Shown: positions 42,926-52,275 of the stretch, piece by piece | Numbering within the stretch: the stretch's first letter is position 1 | Layout: every line of letters begins with the position of its first letter | From: G963677915 sp963677915 | Lineage (GTDB): Bacteria > Bacillota > Clostridia > Lachnospirales > Vallitaleaceae | DNA length: 64,000 nucleotides | Direction of reading: 5' to 3' | Assembly: GCA_963677915.2 (NCBI GenBank) | Contig: CAXXGE010000035.1 | Coordinates: 25,570 to 89,569, forward strand | Translations under genes and position numbers: made by a program | The notes under the pieces: generated by a model | Seen by the model: the letters and a program-made list of their open reading frames with translations, nothing else | What the model was told of the DNA's origin: nothing | Database searches by the model: none

Positions 42926-43709
42926 TCAGGAAGCCCACCAAATTATATACGTTGAGGTTGATAGTGACGACTATCAGTCCGACGAACAGCTTGTCGACGA
43001 CTGCAGAGGATATGCCCTTGTTGATTTTCCCTCCAACCAGGCTTCCAGCGATGCCCCCCAGAATCATAAGCGCAAGCAGGATATAAGGCGGATAAGTCAT
43101 GGAAGTATTGGTAAGTGTCGTGATGAAACTGATGAACTGAGAGAACATAATGATGTAGAGCGAATTAATAGCTGCTGTCTTAGTATCATGGGAGAAAAAG
43201 AATGCCAGCACGACCAGATTGATTGGTCCGCCCCCAATGCCCAGGAAAGACGACATGATTCCAAGAAGGATGCCTATTGTGATATAAAGCCATATCCTGT
43301 CGACACGTTTTGTCGTAATCTTGTGCTTGTTCAGTTGATAGGCAAGTGCGCCAACCGTGACAAGAATCAGACATGTTGCTTGAATGGCTCCAACCAGGTT
43401 TTTATTTGCAAAAAAGTTGAAAGCATAGTCGAATATCTTTTTACCAAGCAATCCACCAGTTGCACCACCCAGCGCCAGATAAGTGCTCTGCATGATATTG
43501 ATCTGCGGACCGCTCTTGCTCCTCATTGTACGAAATACAGATACAATTGACATAGACAGTACCGTTGTTCCCGATAAAAATCCGATACTGTCAAGCGGCA
43601 TACTGCTGGCGGCGTCCAGCACGGGTTTAATAATGACCCCACCACCGATACCACAGATCGACCCGATGATTGATGACAGGAAGCTAACGATAAAATAGAT
43701 AGTACTCAT
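42921..43709 (-). CDS. TauE/SafE family anion exporter
   Basis: A 262-residue membrane protein with eight hydrophobic segments arranged as two repeats, each with the family motif: SSIIGSICGIGGGVIIKPVL at the N-terminus and MSSFLGIGGGPINLVVLAF in the middle. Family members export sulfite, sulfoacetate or related anions. Next to a sulfatase and its maturase, export of sulfate or sulfite is a reasonable guess. ATG 43709 follows AGGAG. The stop codon lies in the target duplication of the adjacent insertion sequence. Confidence 0.88.
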   Translation of the reverse strand: MSTIYFIVSFLSSIIGSICGIGGGVIIKPVLDAASSMPLDSIGFLSGTTVLSMSIVSVFRTMRSKSGPQINIMQSTYLALGGATGGLLGKKIFDYAFNFFANKNLVGAIQATCLILVTVGALAYQLNKHKITTKRVDRIWLYITIGILLGIMSSFLGIGGGPINLVVLAFFFSHDTKTAAINSLYIIMFSQFISFITTLTNTSMTYPPYILLALMILGGIAGSLVGGKINKGISSAVVDKLFVGLIVVTINLNVYNLVGFLR

Positions 43710-43756
43710 TTTTCTTCTCCTTTTTGTGCAGTGATGTTTGCATTTGATTCTTTTAT

Positions 43757-43868
43757 CCATTTTGGTTATATGTCCGCAAAATATTTGGCCCTCCTAGGGC
43801 CCCGGCCGCTACTTCTAACCATTATGGTCTAATCATGTTGTCATTGTAACACCTTTTGTCCATTTTGG
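43757..43868 (-). promoter_or_regulatory. TauE promoter flanked by CCATTTTGG boxes
   Basis: On the minus strand TTACAA (43844-43849) and CATAAT (43821-43826) are 17 bases apart. The box CCATTTTGG followed by NNATATGT occurs at 43757-43765 (leader) and 43860-43868 (upstream of the -35). They may be regulator sites, perhaps for the adjacent AraC protein. Confidence 0.45.
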
Positions 43869-43887
43869 CAATATGTTATCGTAATCT

Positions 43888-44775
43888 TTACTGTCTGAAC
43901 CGACTTGGACTCACACCGATTTTTTGTTTAAAGATTCTAGAAAAGCAATGGATTGTATAACCACCCACTTCATCTGCGATATCACTTATACTTCTATTCG
44001 TATTTTGAAGCAGATCCATGGCCCTGTTAATTCGCAAACCCATTAAATATTGTTGTATCGTTTTTCCCGTATATTCCAATACCATTTGGTTCAGATGATT
44101 AGGATGGTAATTAAACATATGACCAAGTTCAGCATTGGTCATCCTTTCATTATAATGACGGCCAAAATACTGAACAATATCCTGAATGGTTGCTTTTTCA
44201 CATCCTTTATGCATATGATGATTTTCTTTACTTTCAAGACTCAATATGATGACAGTATGCAAGAGAGCGCTCATGATTTCCAGATGATAAGGGCTTTTTG
44301 TTTTATACAAATCAATGACATCTTCCAGATAATCCCGAATTTTATATGTATGGTATGTATGGATTTTATATGGGATGACTTCAATCCCCTCAATGGTTAT
44401 CAGTTCATGTACTGTACTCTTATCAAATGTATCTTTATTATAATGGATACAAGGGTACTCTAAGTGACAAAAATTCCAGGTCATATCAAACTGAATCCCT
44501 ATAACCTTAAGGGGACAAGCTGTATCCGACTCAATAGAGTGAACAACTTCTGGCCCCCATATGAAAAAATCCCCTTCCCGAGCATCAAATAATCTCCCTT
44601 CAAAAGTAAACCTTCCCTTTCCACTGCATATATAATGCAGCTGGTAGTGTCTATTGATTCTTGTTCCAGTTTTGAAACCTCCTTCTATATTATGTTTCGA
44701 GGCCCTTCGTATATATGGATTGATCTGGTTTAACCTAAGTTGCTTCTTGTTCCCGCTCAATGGATTGTGCACCAT
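43888..44775 (-). CDS. AraC-family transcriptional regulator
   Basis: A 295-residue regulator with an N-terminal cupin-like sensing domain (HYQLHYICSGKGRFTFEG, AREGDFFIWGPEVVHSIE) and a C-terminal pair of HTH motifs (MTNAELGHMFNYHPNHLNQM and SISDIADEVGGYTIHCFSRI, ending FKQKIGVSPSRFR). It is divergent from the sulfatase, which it probably controls, and upstream of the TauE gene. ATG 44775 follows GTGAGG; a TTG twelve codons upstream is the alternative start. Confidence 0.9.
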   Translation of the reverse strand: MVHNPLSGNKKQLRLNQINPYIRRASKHNIEGGFKTGTRINRHYQLHYICSGKGRFTFEGRLFDAREGDFFIWGPEVVHSIESDTACPLKVIGIQFDMTWNFCHLEYPCIHYNKDTFDKSTVHELITIEGIEVIPYKIHTYHTYKIRDYLEDVIDLYKTKSPYHLEIMSALLHTVIILSLESKENHHMHKGCEKATIQDIVQYFGRHYNERMTNAELGHMFNYHPNHLNQMVLEYTGKTIQQYLMGLRINRAMDLLQNTNRSISDIADEVGGYTIHCFSRIFKQKIGVSPSRFRQ

Positions 44776-44854
44776 GGATTTCTCAACCTCACATTTCTTT
44801 GTTTTATGCAAATTAAGCTTTGTATTTTATAAATACTTTATACCTAAAATCAAG

Positions 44855-44860
44855 TATAAT
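44855..44860 (+). promoter_or_regulatory. -10 box of the sulfatase promoter
   Basis: A perfect TATAAT 43 bases upstream of the sulfatase ATG, with no good -35 at the right distance. A weak -35 would fit dependence on an activator such as the divergent AraC protein. Confidence 0.4.
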
Positions 44861-44903
44861 CAAGTAAACACCACATATTCGGATACAGAAAGGAAGTTGT
44901 ATT

Positions 44904-46490
44904 ATGCAAACACATCCACGTCCCAACATCCTGCATATCTTTGTAGACCAAATGCGTTTTGATACGATTGGAGCACTTGGCAATCCAGTCATTAAGACAC
45001 CGAACTTGGACAAACTTGTCAAGAAGGGCGTTACCTTTACCAACGCTTATACACCATCACCAGTGTGTATTGCTGCTCGCTGTTCCATGATTTATGGTCA
45101 ATACCCAATGAATACCGGCACATACGAAAACACACCCATGCCTCAGGATGGCAGGGAATCATTCATGGAAGGCCTCAAGAACTCCGGTTATCATACTTAT
45201 GGAATCGGGAAATGTCACTTTTCTCCTGATTCTACAGCTTTACTTGGTTTCGATGAAAGAGAACGGCAGGAAGAACTTACTGACCTTGACCTGGACCAAG
45301 AGCCATATCTGAAAAAATTGAAAAATGAAGGCTATGATTATGTATGTGAACCTCATGGCATTAGAGGAGAAATGTACTATACACCTCAGCCATCTCAGCT
45401 CCCGGAACACCTTCATCCAACAAACTGGATTCGAGAAAGGACAGAGAGATTCTTGGAGAAACAGGCAAACTCCGATAGGCCTTGGTATCTGTTTTCCAGT
45501 ATCATTCATCCTCATCCGCCTTTCACACCACCAAATCCATGGCATAAACTCTATCGAAGCGCTTTGATGCCTTTGCCATTGGTACCGGACAATGTTGAAG
45601 CTCTTCACACGTACGTAAACAAATGTCAAAACCGATACAAGTACAAAGACCAAGGCATTGATAAGAATCTTATGCGTTCTATCAAGGCATACTACTATGC
45701 TTGTATTTCTTTTATTGATTATCAAGTTGGTCAGATACTGGAAACATTGGAAAAAACCGGTCAATCCGATAATACAATGATTGTTTTCACAGCCGACCAC
45801 GGAGAACATTTAGGTGATTACAATTGTTTTGGCAAAAGAAGTTTTCATGATACTTCTGCCAAGATCCCGATGTTAGTCTATATGAAGGATAAATTTGAAG
45901 GCGGACAACAATGCGACACCCCTGTCAGCCTTATTGACCTCGCTCCTACTTTCCTCAATCTCGCCGGAGGAAACATCTCTTCCCACAGATTAGATGGTGA
46001 AGATCTCCATGATATCTATACCGGCACCTCCACAAGAGACACGGTGTTCGGCCAGTTAGCTTATTTTGAGAACAGTGATGTTGTCCGAAATTCAGGTAGA
46101 GATAAGGCCAAACTCAAACATGACGTTGACAAATGGCGTGCAAGCACGTCTTCCTATATGGCAGTCACAAAAGATTGGAAATACTTCTACAGTGCTCCTG
46201 ATGATAAGGAATTCATCTTCGACAAAACAACAGATCCTCGGGAAACCAGGAACAGAGCCGGTATCGTCTTTAATTCTGAAGAACTTGTCTCATTACGCCA
46301 AAAGACAATCGAATTTTTGAAATCAGGTGGCGAAACAGCCGGTATCGATAATGATGATTGGATATCCTTCGATATCACGGATATTACAGACGATCCGGAT
46401 ACAGGACTTCTGGTTCAAGATACGAAACTGCCTTGGGTTACGAATGAAATTCCAGGTTATTCAACTCACGACTTCAAGCGAATGTTCTAA
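44904..46490 (+). CDS. Cys-type sulfatase
   Basis: A 528-residue type I sulfatase, hydrolysing sulfate esters. Metal-binding FVDQMRFDTIG (Asp15, Gln16) is near the start. The maturation site is SPVCIAARCSM: Cys55 within CxAxR, with Arg59, the form that anaerobic maturases convert to formylglycine. VFTADHGEHLGD carries the further metal ligands. There is no signal peptide, so it acts in the cytoplasm on an imported substrate. Strong AGGAAG ribosome site. Convergent with the GH3 gene. Confidence 0.95.
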   Translation: MQTHPRPNILHIFVDQMRFDTIGALGNPVIKTPNLDKLVKKGVTFTNAYTPSPVCIAARCSMIYGQYPMNTGTYENTPMPQDGRESFMEGLKNSGYHTYGIGKCHFSPDSTALLGFDERERQEELTDLDLDQEPYLKKLKNEGYDYVCEPHGIRGEMYYTPQPSQLPEHLHPTNWIRERTERFLEKQANSDRPWYLFSSIIHPHPPFTPPNPWHKLYRSALMPLPLVPDNVEALHTYVNKCQNRYKYKDQGIDKNLMRSIKAYYYACISFIDYQVGQILETLEKTGQSDNTMIVFTADHGEHLGDYNCFGKRSFHDTSAKIPMLVYMKDKFEGGQQCDTPVSLIDLAPTFLNLAGGNISSHRLDGEDLHDIYTGTSTRDTVFGQLAYFENSDVVRNSGRDKAKLKHDVDKWRASTSSYMAVTKDWKYFYSAPDDKEFIFDKTTDPRETRNRAGIVFNSEELVSLRQKTIEFLKSGGETAGIDNDDWISFDITDITDDPDTGLLVQDTKLPWVTNEIPGYSTHDFKRMF

Positions 46491-46495
46491 GTAAC

Positions 46496-46535
46496 AAAGG
46501 TGCCATTTCAGAATACTATCTGAAATGGCACCTTT
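46496..46535. terminator. bidirectional terminator between sulfatase and GH3 gene
   Basis: A perfect 17-bp stem (46496-46512 with 46519-46535, six-base loop) in the 71-base gap of two convergent genes, with AAAGG and CCTTT at its base. Confidence 0.85.
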
Positions 46536-46561
46536 GTATCAATGGGTTTACACTTCCATCA

Positions 46562-48853
46562 CTATTCTTCAACCGTCAGGATGACCATATCATAATTCTC
46601 ACTGCTGCGCCCAACCATAATCTCAAATTCTCCAGGCTCAACAATCGGCTGATAATCTATACCAGTAAATTCCAAATCTTTTGGAGTGATTGAAAATGTC
46701 ACTTTTTTCGTTTCACCGGCATTGAGCTGAATCCGACAGAAGCCTTTCAGTAGTTTGTTCGGTCTTGTCACCGATGCCACGCAGTCCCTGATATACATCT
46801 GCACAATTTCATCGCCAAACCGATTACCTGAATTTGTTACATCAATACTGACCTCCGCACATTCCCCAAGTTTAATGACAGGCTTTGACAGGGATAATCC
46901 CTGATATTCAAAAGTCGTATAACTCAAACCATGCCCGAAACAAAACAGCGGACCTTCTTTTTCAAAAAGATAGTCTTTCAGTATCCCTGTAGGCTTCTGG
47001 CTGTAGTATGCAGGCAGGTGTCCAGCAGACCTTGCTATGGTAACCGGCAGTTTGGCTCCAGGATTCACGTCACCAAACAATACATCCGCTACTGAACGAC
47101 CGGTTTCCTGTCCCAGATACCACCCTTCTATCACCGCAGGCGCATTCTCATAGACATACGAACACGACATTGGTTTTCCGTTGATTAATATGACGATTGT
47201 TGGTGTACCAGTATCCAGAACCATTCTGAGCAGCTCATTCTGCTGTCCCACCAAATCCAAAGATGCGTTGTCTCCAAAGTTCTTTTGCAGGGTCACCGCT
47301 TCCCGGCTGGAACTCGGCGATCCGCCCAAACATACAACAGCCACATCTGCTTGTGCTGCAATCCATGCTGCCTTTTTCATCATATCGATTTCTTCATTCA
47401 AAGTGTATAAACCAGGATTCAGGGTTACGTCTTCCGTCTCTGTTTCAATGACCTCAACTTCCTTGGTGATATGACAGCCTTTCTCATAATGAATTTCACA
47501 TTCGCTGCCCACCTTATCAGTGATACCTTCTAAGATGCTAACGCCGATATTGGGTCTTGTACTGTAGTAACTGAATTCTACCGGATCTGCATTAGGACCG
47601 ATCACCGCTATCGATTTTATATTCTTCCGGTCGAGAGGCAACAGGTCAGCTTCATTCTTCAGGAGTATGATGGTCTTATCCGCGGCCTTTTTTGCCAAGG
47701 CTACATGTTTCTCACAGTTTACAATACCCTTAGCAATATCAGGATCTACATACACATGTTCAAAAAGTCCCAGTTCAAATTTTAGTTTTAAAATTCTTGA
47801 CACAGCCCTATCCAATAACCTGTGAACTCTATCAGAATTCTCTGCAGCATTCAAAAGACTTTCATAAGCAGATCCTGAGGGGATGTCCATATCCAGTCCG
47901 GCTTCGAGAGCAGATGCAGCAGCTTCTTCACTGCTGTCGGCGATATGGTGTAGAATGTCCAGACGCAAAGCATCGTTATAATCACTGATGACGATACCAT
48001 CGAACCCCCATTCATCTCTTAAGACGGTCGTCAAAAGCCATTTGTTGCCATGACATGGCACTCCGTCTATCTCTGAATGGGATGGCATGATCCCTTTCGC
48101 CCTAGCTTCCATCACCGCCACTCTGAAAGGCGGAAGTATCTCATCTTTCAACATACGCATTGGTATGTCTGTAGGTGCGAAGTTGCGCCCACCGGCACAT
48201 TGGCCATAACCAGCAAAGTGTTTCGGCGAAGAAACGATATGATTGCTTTCCACTCCGCCAGATCCGCCTTGTAAACCTCTCACAACAGAAATAGCCATTC
48301 TTGAAACCAGGTATGTGTCTTCACCAAAGGTTTCTTCAATTCGACCCCATCTGGGATCTCTTCCGATATCAAGAACAGGTGTGAAAGCCTGATGTCCGCC
48401 TCTTGCTCTTGTCTCTTTTCCTACCGCATCATAAATTGCTTCCACAAGATCGGTATCAAAGGTTCCTGCAAGCCCAATTGGCCTCGGAAACATGGTTGAG
48501 TCTTTGGATAACTGCCCCATCAGGCATTCTTCCTGAGACAGGACTGGAATCTGCAATCTTGTGTGTTCCTGAATATGTTTCTGTAGAATGTTCCTGTAGA
48601 TGGCACTTTTCCTGGGATCCAGCCTTCTACCCGGCAGTTGGAAAGCCCCGATGCCGTTCTTCAATAAAGATATTAGCTTCTCATCCTGAAGCTGCCCTGT
48701 TCTAAACAACGCTTCACTATCTTTATCGTCAATCAGTAATGTGGTCGTATCTACAGACATGGTCTGCGCGACTTTTTCTTCCAGTGTCATACGGCTTAAC
48801 AGGTCCTCTATCCGTTCGGCCACAGACAGTTTCGGATTCTTATATTTCATCAT
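46562..48853 (-). CDS. glycoside hydrolase family 3 (beta-glucosidase/beta-xylosidase type)
   Basis: A 763-residue GH3 enzyme. The (beta/alpha)8 domain has DIGRDPRWGRIEETFGED and SPKHFAGYG, and the nucleophile Asp291 in GIVISDYNDALRL. The second domain (from about 370: TIILLKNEADLLPLDRK, AVIGPNAD) and a C-terminal fibronectin-like domain (GDEIVQMYIRD) complete the usual layout. No signal peptide, so it is cytoplasmic, like the sulfatase. Last gene of the ABC/two-component operon (17 bases after the response regulator). Sugar specificity cannot be read from the sequence. Confidence 0.95.
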   Translation of the reverse strand: MMKYKNPKLSVAERIEDLLSRMTLEEKVAQTMSVDTTTLLIDDKDSEALFRTGQLQDEKLISLLKNGIGAFQLPGRRLDPRKSAIYRNILQKHIQEHTRLQIPVLSQEECLMGQLSKDSTMFPRPIGLAGTFDTDLVEAIYDAVGKETRARGGHQAFTPVLDIGRDPRWGRIEETFGEDTYLVSRMAISVVRGLQGGSGGVESNHIVSSPKHFAGYGQCAGGRNFAPTDIPMRMLKDEILPPFRVAVMEARAKGIMPSHSEIDGVPCHGNKWLLTTVLRDEWGFDGIVISDYNDALRLDILHHIADSSEEAAASALEAGLDMDIPSGSAYESLLNAAENSDRVHRLLDRAVSRILKLKFELGLFEHVYVDPDIAKGIVNCEKHVALAKKAADKTIILLKNEADLLPLDRKNIKSIAVIGPNADPVEFSYYSTRPNIGVSILEGITDKVGSECEIHYEKGCHITKEVEVIETETEDVTLNPGLYTLNEEIDMMKKAAWIAAQADVAVVCLGGSPSSSREAVTLQKNFGDNASLDLVGQQNELLRMVLDTGTPTIVILINGKPMSCSYVYENAPAVIEGWYLGQETGRSVADVLFGDVNPGAKLPVTIARSAGHLPAYYSQKPTGILKDYLFEKEGPLFCFGHGLSYTTFEYQGLSLSKPVIKLGECAEVSIDVTNSGNRFGDEIVQMYIRDCVASVTRPNKLLKGFCRIQLNAGETKKVTFSITPKDLEFTGIDYQPIVEPGEFEIMVGRSSENYDMVILTVEE

Positions 48854-48869
48854 TGGTCTCCTATAACAC

Positions 48870-50480
48870 TTATTCAGTATTCATTTTTCTGAATTCACTA
48901 ATAGACTTACCGGTGTATTTCTTGAACGAATTGCCAAAGTAATTCGGATCCAAATACCCTACTTCTTCTGCAATTTCAAAAGCCTTCTTATCCGTACTAC
49001 GAAGCAATACGATGCTTCGTTCCATCCTGGAACTCAAGATATAGTCACCTAAAGTCATTCCCGTACGTGCCTTATAAATGCGGCTAAGGTAGCTCTTATT
49101 AAGGTGAAATCTTTCAGAGATAGAATTCAGTGACAGTTGCTCCTGAATGTTTTCTTTCACATACTGCTGGATTTGGTCAATAATCGTTTTCTGTTTATTG
49201 GCATGCTCGAAGTTGATTGATTTGCATATGTCTTCTACAAATGAACCAACCACTGCTTTCATTTCCGGCAATGAGTCAACTCTGAAAATCCCTTCAAAGA
49301 TTTCCTGACCGACAGTTTTCTTATCATCTACGTTGATACCGATTTCCGACATGGCTTTGTACATCAGCATGATGATTTGAACCGCCGTCAGTCGAATGGA
49401 TTTCAATTGTATGTCACCTTGATGGATAACACCCTTAAAGGCTTCATCCACGGTATTCAACGCTTCAGCAGTTAACCCCCCTTTAATATAAAGGGAAAGC
49501 TTCTCTCTCCAGGTCTGGTCCTGCTGATCTTCGCTTCTGGTCGACACCGTCAGCTCTTCATAGGCAATAACCTGATTGATGCCGCTGACAATCTTATAAG
49601 CCACCGATTCTTCAGCTTCCTTATACGATGTTTTAATCCTATTGTAATCCTTGTACCAACCTCCGATACCAATTGTCAGGCAAACGCCCGCCTGGCTCAA
49701 AATGCGGCGCTTGATCAACTCAAGCCTCCTATTCATCTCCCTAAGATTTCGGTCATCGCTGTTCAATAAGATAATGTTACTCTTGTTGTCCATATAGACC
49801 TCAACGCCGGGCATGTCGTCCACGACTTCCCGAATGTAGTGAATGAACATATAGCTTAAATATGAATCCTGTTGATCCGAATCACGCACTTGAGTCTTGT
49901 CTCCTGTTATCTCAATGATACTGAGCTGAAAACTGTCAGATATGAAGCGGACACCTGTGAATGCCTTTCTTCTCTCATAGTCTTCTTCTTCGATATGGCT
50001 GTAAAGGAGATCATTTAAGAACTTTTCTTTCAAGTATGGCAGTTCTATTGTCAGCTGTTCCTTCAACCGTCCATAATCTGCTTTCATCTCACGATCACTC
50101 ATAATATGGTCATATGCCTTTTGCAAAGTTGCTTCGATTTCTTCATCGTCAATCGGTTTGACGATGAAGTCGAACACTCCCGCTTTTATGCCTCTCTGCG
50201 CATAGTCGAAGTCATCATGCCCTGTAATGACAATCACTTTGACTTCAGGATAATTAACCAGAATGCGTTCGCTCAATTCAAGTCCATCCATATACGGCAT
50301 ATAGATGTCTGTCAGTACAATATCCGGCAAATCATCTTCAATCATGACCAATGCTTCTTCTGCGTTGCAGGCCTCTCCTATGACTTCAAAACCCTTGGAT
50401 TCCCAGTCGATGCTCATCCTTATCAAAGCTCTTGAGCTTTCTTCATCATCCACTATCAGCACTTTCAGTTTCTCAGGCAT
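48870..50480 (-). CDS. YesN-type response regulator (REC-AraC)
   Basis: A 536-residue regulator. The receiver domain begins KLKVLIVDDEESSRALIRM with phospho-acceptor Asp58 in VLTDIYMPYMDG. A long middle region is followed by an AraC DNA-binding domain (LNSISERFHLNKSYLSRIYK and FEIAEEVGYLDPNYFGNSFK). The start overlaps the end of the histidine kinase gene by eight bases. It probably activates its own operon in response to an extracellular sugar. Confidence 0.95.
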   Translation of the reverse strand: MPEKLKVLIVDDEESSRALIRMSIDWESKGFEVIGEACNAEEALVMIEDDLPDIVLTDIYMPYMDGLELSERILVNYPEVKVIVITGHDDFDYAQRGIKAGVFDFIVKPIDDEEIEATLQKAYDHIMSDREMKADYGRLKEQLTIELPYLKEKFLNDLLYSHIEEEDYERRKAFTGVRFISDSFQLSIIEITGDKTQVRDSDQQDSYLSYMFIHYIREVVDDMPGVEVYMDNKSNIILLNSDDRNLREMNRRLELIKRRILSQAGVCLTIGIGGWYKDYNRIKTSYKEAEESVAYKIVSGINQVIAYEELTVSTRSEDQQDQTWREKLSLYIKGGLTAEALNTVDEAFKGVIHQGDIQLKSIRLTAVQIIMLMYKAMSEIGINVDDKKTVGQEIFEGIFRVDSLPEMKAVVGSFVEDICKSINFEHANKQKTIIDQIQQYVKENIQEQLSLNSISERFHLNKSYLSRIYKARTGMTLGDYILSSRMERSIVLLRSTDKKAFEIAEEVGYLDPNYFGNSFKKYTGKSISEFRKMNTE

Positions 50481-52254
50481 TCAGATCACCACCAATACTT
50501 TCATCGTTATCGACCGGGTTGACAATCACTTGCTCCGGAATGATAATGCATATCTTAGTACCGATACCTCTTGTACTCTCAATGTTCACGTCGACTCTAC
50601 TGCCATAATATATATTCAAGCGTTCAATTGTGTTATTAAGACCAAATCCGTTCAGTATGCTTTTTTTAGCATGGTCATCGGATAAGATATTTGTATCAAA
50701 TCCAACACCGTCATCTTCAACGATGAATTTTATCACATCGCCATCTTTATATGCCTTCACAGATATGACACCCATTTCACCTTTCGGTCTTATACCATGA
50801 TAAAGGGCGTTCTCAACCAATGGCTGAAGTATGAGCCTCGGAACCTTCAGCTCCTTCAGACATGGATCAAGATACATTTGCAATTCGAAAATGTCCTTAT
50901 ATCTGAAATTTTGGATTTTTAGATAATTGGACACTATGGCCATTTCTTCAGCAATTGGTATGGCCTCTTCACCTTTGCTCAAACTGCTTCGGTAAAACTT
51001 CCCCAAAGCCTTGACCGCTTCAAAAGCCATCTCGTTTTCGCCTTTTTTCGTCAGCGACTTAACAGTATCCAAGGTATTATACAAGAAATGCGGCTTAATC
51101 TGAGACTGCAGCAACTCAAGTTCCTTATTCCTCAAACTCTTCTGCTCATTCACTCTATGTCTTATCAACGCCTTGATTTTGTCAATCATCACATTATATT
51201 CCATCTCGAGTTGCTTCAACTCAAAGATACTCGAATTCAGACGGATGGCTTCCAAATTCTCTCCATTGGCCCGCATCTTGCAGATCATTCTATTGATTGG
51301 CCTGACAAAAAATCTGGAAAATATGGCAACACCCAAAAATATGAAGACTAAATTGAAAATATAAAGAATAACCGTTGCCGCGTTATAATCATCGATTTCA
51401 CCACTTGTCTGATTCATTGAGATGACGCTGATCAGATACCAATCCAATGCCTCCATCCAGTAAGACGATACAAGAAATGTATCCTCTCCTATATGGACTT
51501 TCTCAGACACATAGCCCGCCTTCCCCACAACAGACTGATAGGATACCGGATTCTCATCCAATATCCCCGAATGGACAACCACTTCATTATCCGAGATGAT
51601 ATATAAATCACGTATTTGGTTATCCGTAATATCTTCCTGCTCACTGACCAAATAATCGACTGGTATATTGATAACAAGAACACCGATAATGTCATGACTG
51701 TTCAAATCCCTTATAGCTCTTACAAATGATATGAACGCAGTTCCACTATTACTACTGAAATAATCATTGTTACTCAGATGAATGGAGTAACTTCCTTTGT
51801 CTTGAACAGCTTTCTTGAAAACAGATGAGTCCATATAATCAGGATTGATCTCCTTACTCTTATCCTTATAGACACTAAAAAGAGCGCCCTCCATGTCCGA
51901 CAGATAAATCTCACTGATAAACGGCGTAGACTCCATCAAAGTATTCAAATGCAACAATAAAGCCTGCTGATCCAAAAGATTACCCATATTATCATCCAAT
52001 GTCTTCTGCACGCTGTCATTGCTTATAATCAGCTTAGAGTAAGCATTTATACTGTCGATAACATTTTCAATATTGGATTTCACATAAATGCTAGTCTGCT
52101 TATTGGCTTTACTTATTGAATCGAAAACCAACCGGTTGTTGATCCATCTGTAAACCAAACTGCTGCCTATGATCGAAATCAATAATATGACCATAGAACA
52201 AATTAATATCCAGCCATTCATTTTTTTTGGTGATGCATCTCTGAACGTGCGCAA
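50473..52254 (-). CDS. YesM-type sensor histidine kinase
   Basis: A 593-residue membrane kinase: transmembrane segment near residues 14-36, an extracellular sensing domain of about 240 residues, a second membrane segment (VILYIFNLVFIFLGVAIFS), HAMP region, then the HisKA_7TM-like block QSQIKPHFLYNTLDTVKSL with the phospho-accepting histidine and the ATPase domain (LILQPLVENALYHGI, EDDGVGFDTN, GFGLNNTIERLNIYYG). Start is TTG 52254 with AAGGAG 11 bases upstream; ATG 52221 lacks a ribosome site. Confidence 0.93.
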   Translation of the reverse strand: MRTFRDASPKKMNGWILICSMVILLISIIGSSLVYRWINNRLVFDSISKANKQTSIYVKSNIENVIDSINAYSKLIISNDSVQKTLDDNMGNLLDQQALLLHLNTLMESTPFISEIYLSDMEGALFSVYKDKSKEINPDYMDSSVFKKAVQDKGSYSIHLSNNDYFSSNSGTAFISFVRAIRDLNSHDIIGVLVINIPVDYLVSEQEDITDNQIRDLYIISDNEVVVHSGILDENPVSYQSVVGKAGYVSEKVHIGEDTFLVSSYWMEALDWYLISVISMNQTSGEIDDYNAATVILYIFNLVFIFLGVAIFSRFFVRPINRMICKMRANGENLEAIRLNSSIFELKQLEMEYNVMIDKIKALIRHRVNEQKSLRNKELELLQSQIKPHFLYNTLDTVKSLTKKGENEMAFEAVKALGKFYRSSLSKGEEAIPIAEEMAIVSNYLKIQNFRYKDIFELQMYLDPCLKELKVPRLILQPLVENALYHGIRPKGEMGVISVKAYKDGDVIKFIVEDDGVGFDTNILSDDHAKKSILNGFGLNNTIERLNIYYGSRVDVNIESTRGIGTKICIIIPEQVIVNPVDNDESIGGDLNA

Positions 52255-52275
52255 TGACTTTCAGCTCCTTCATAA

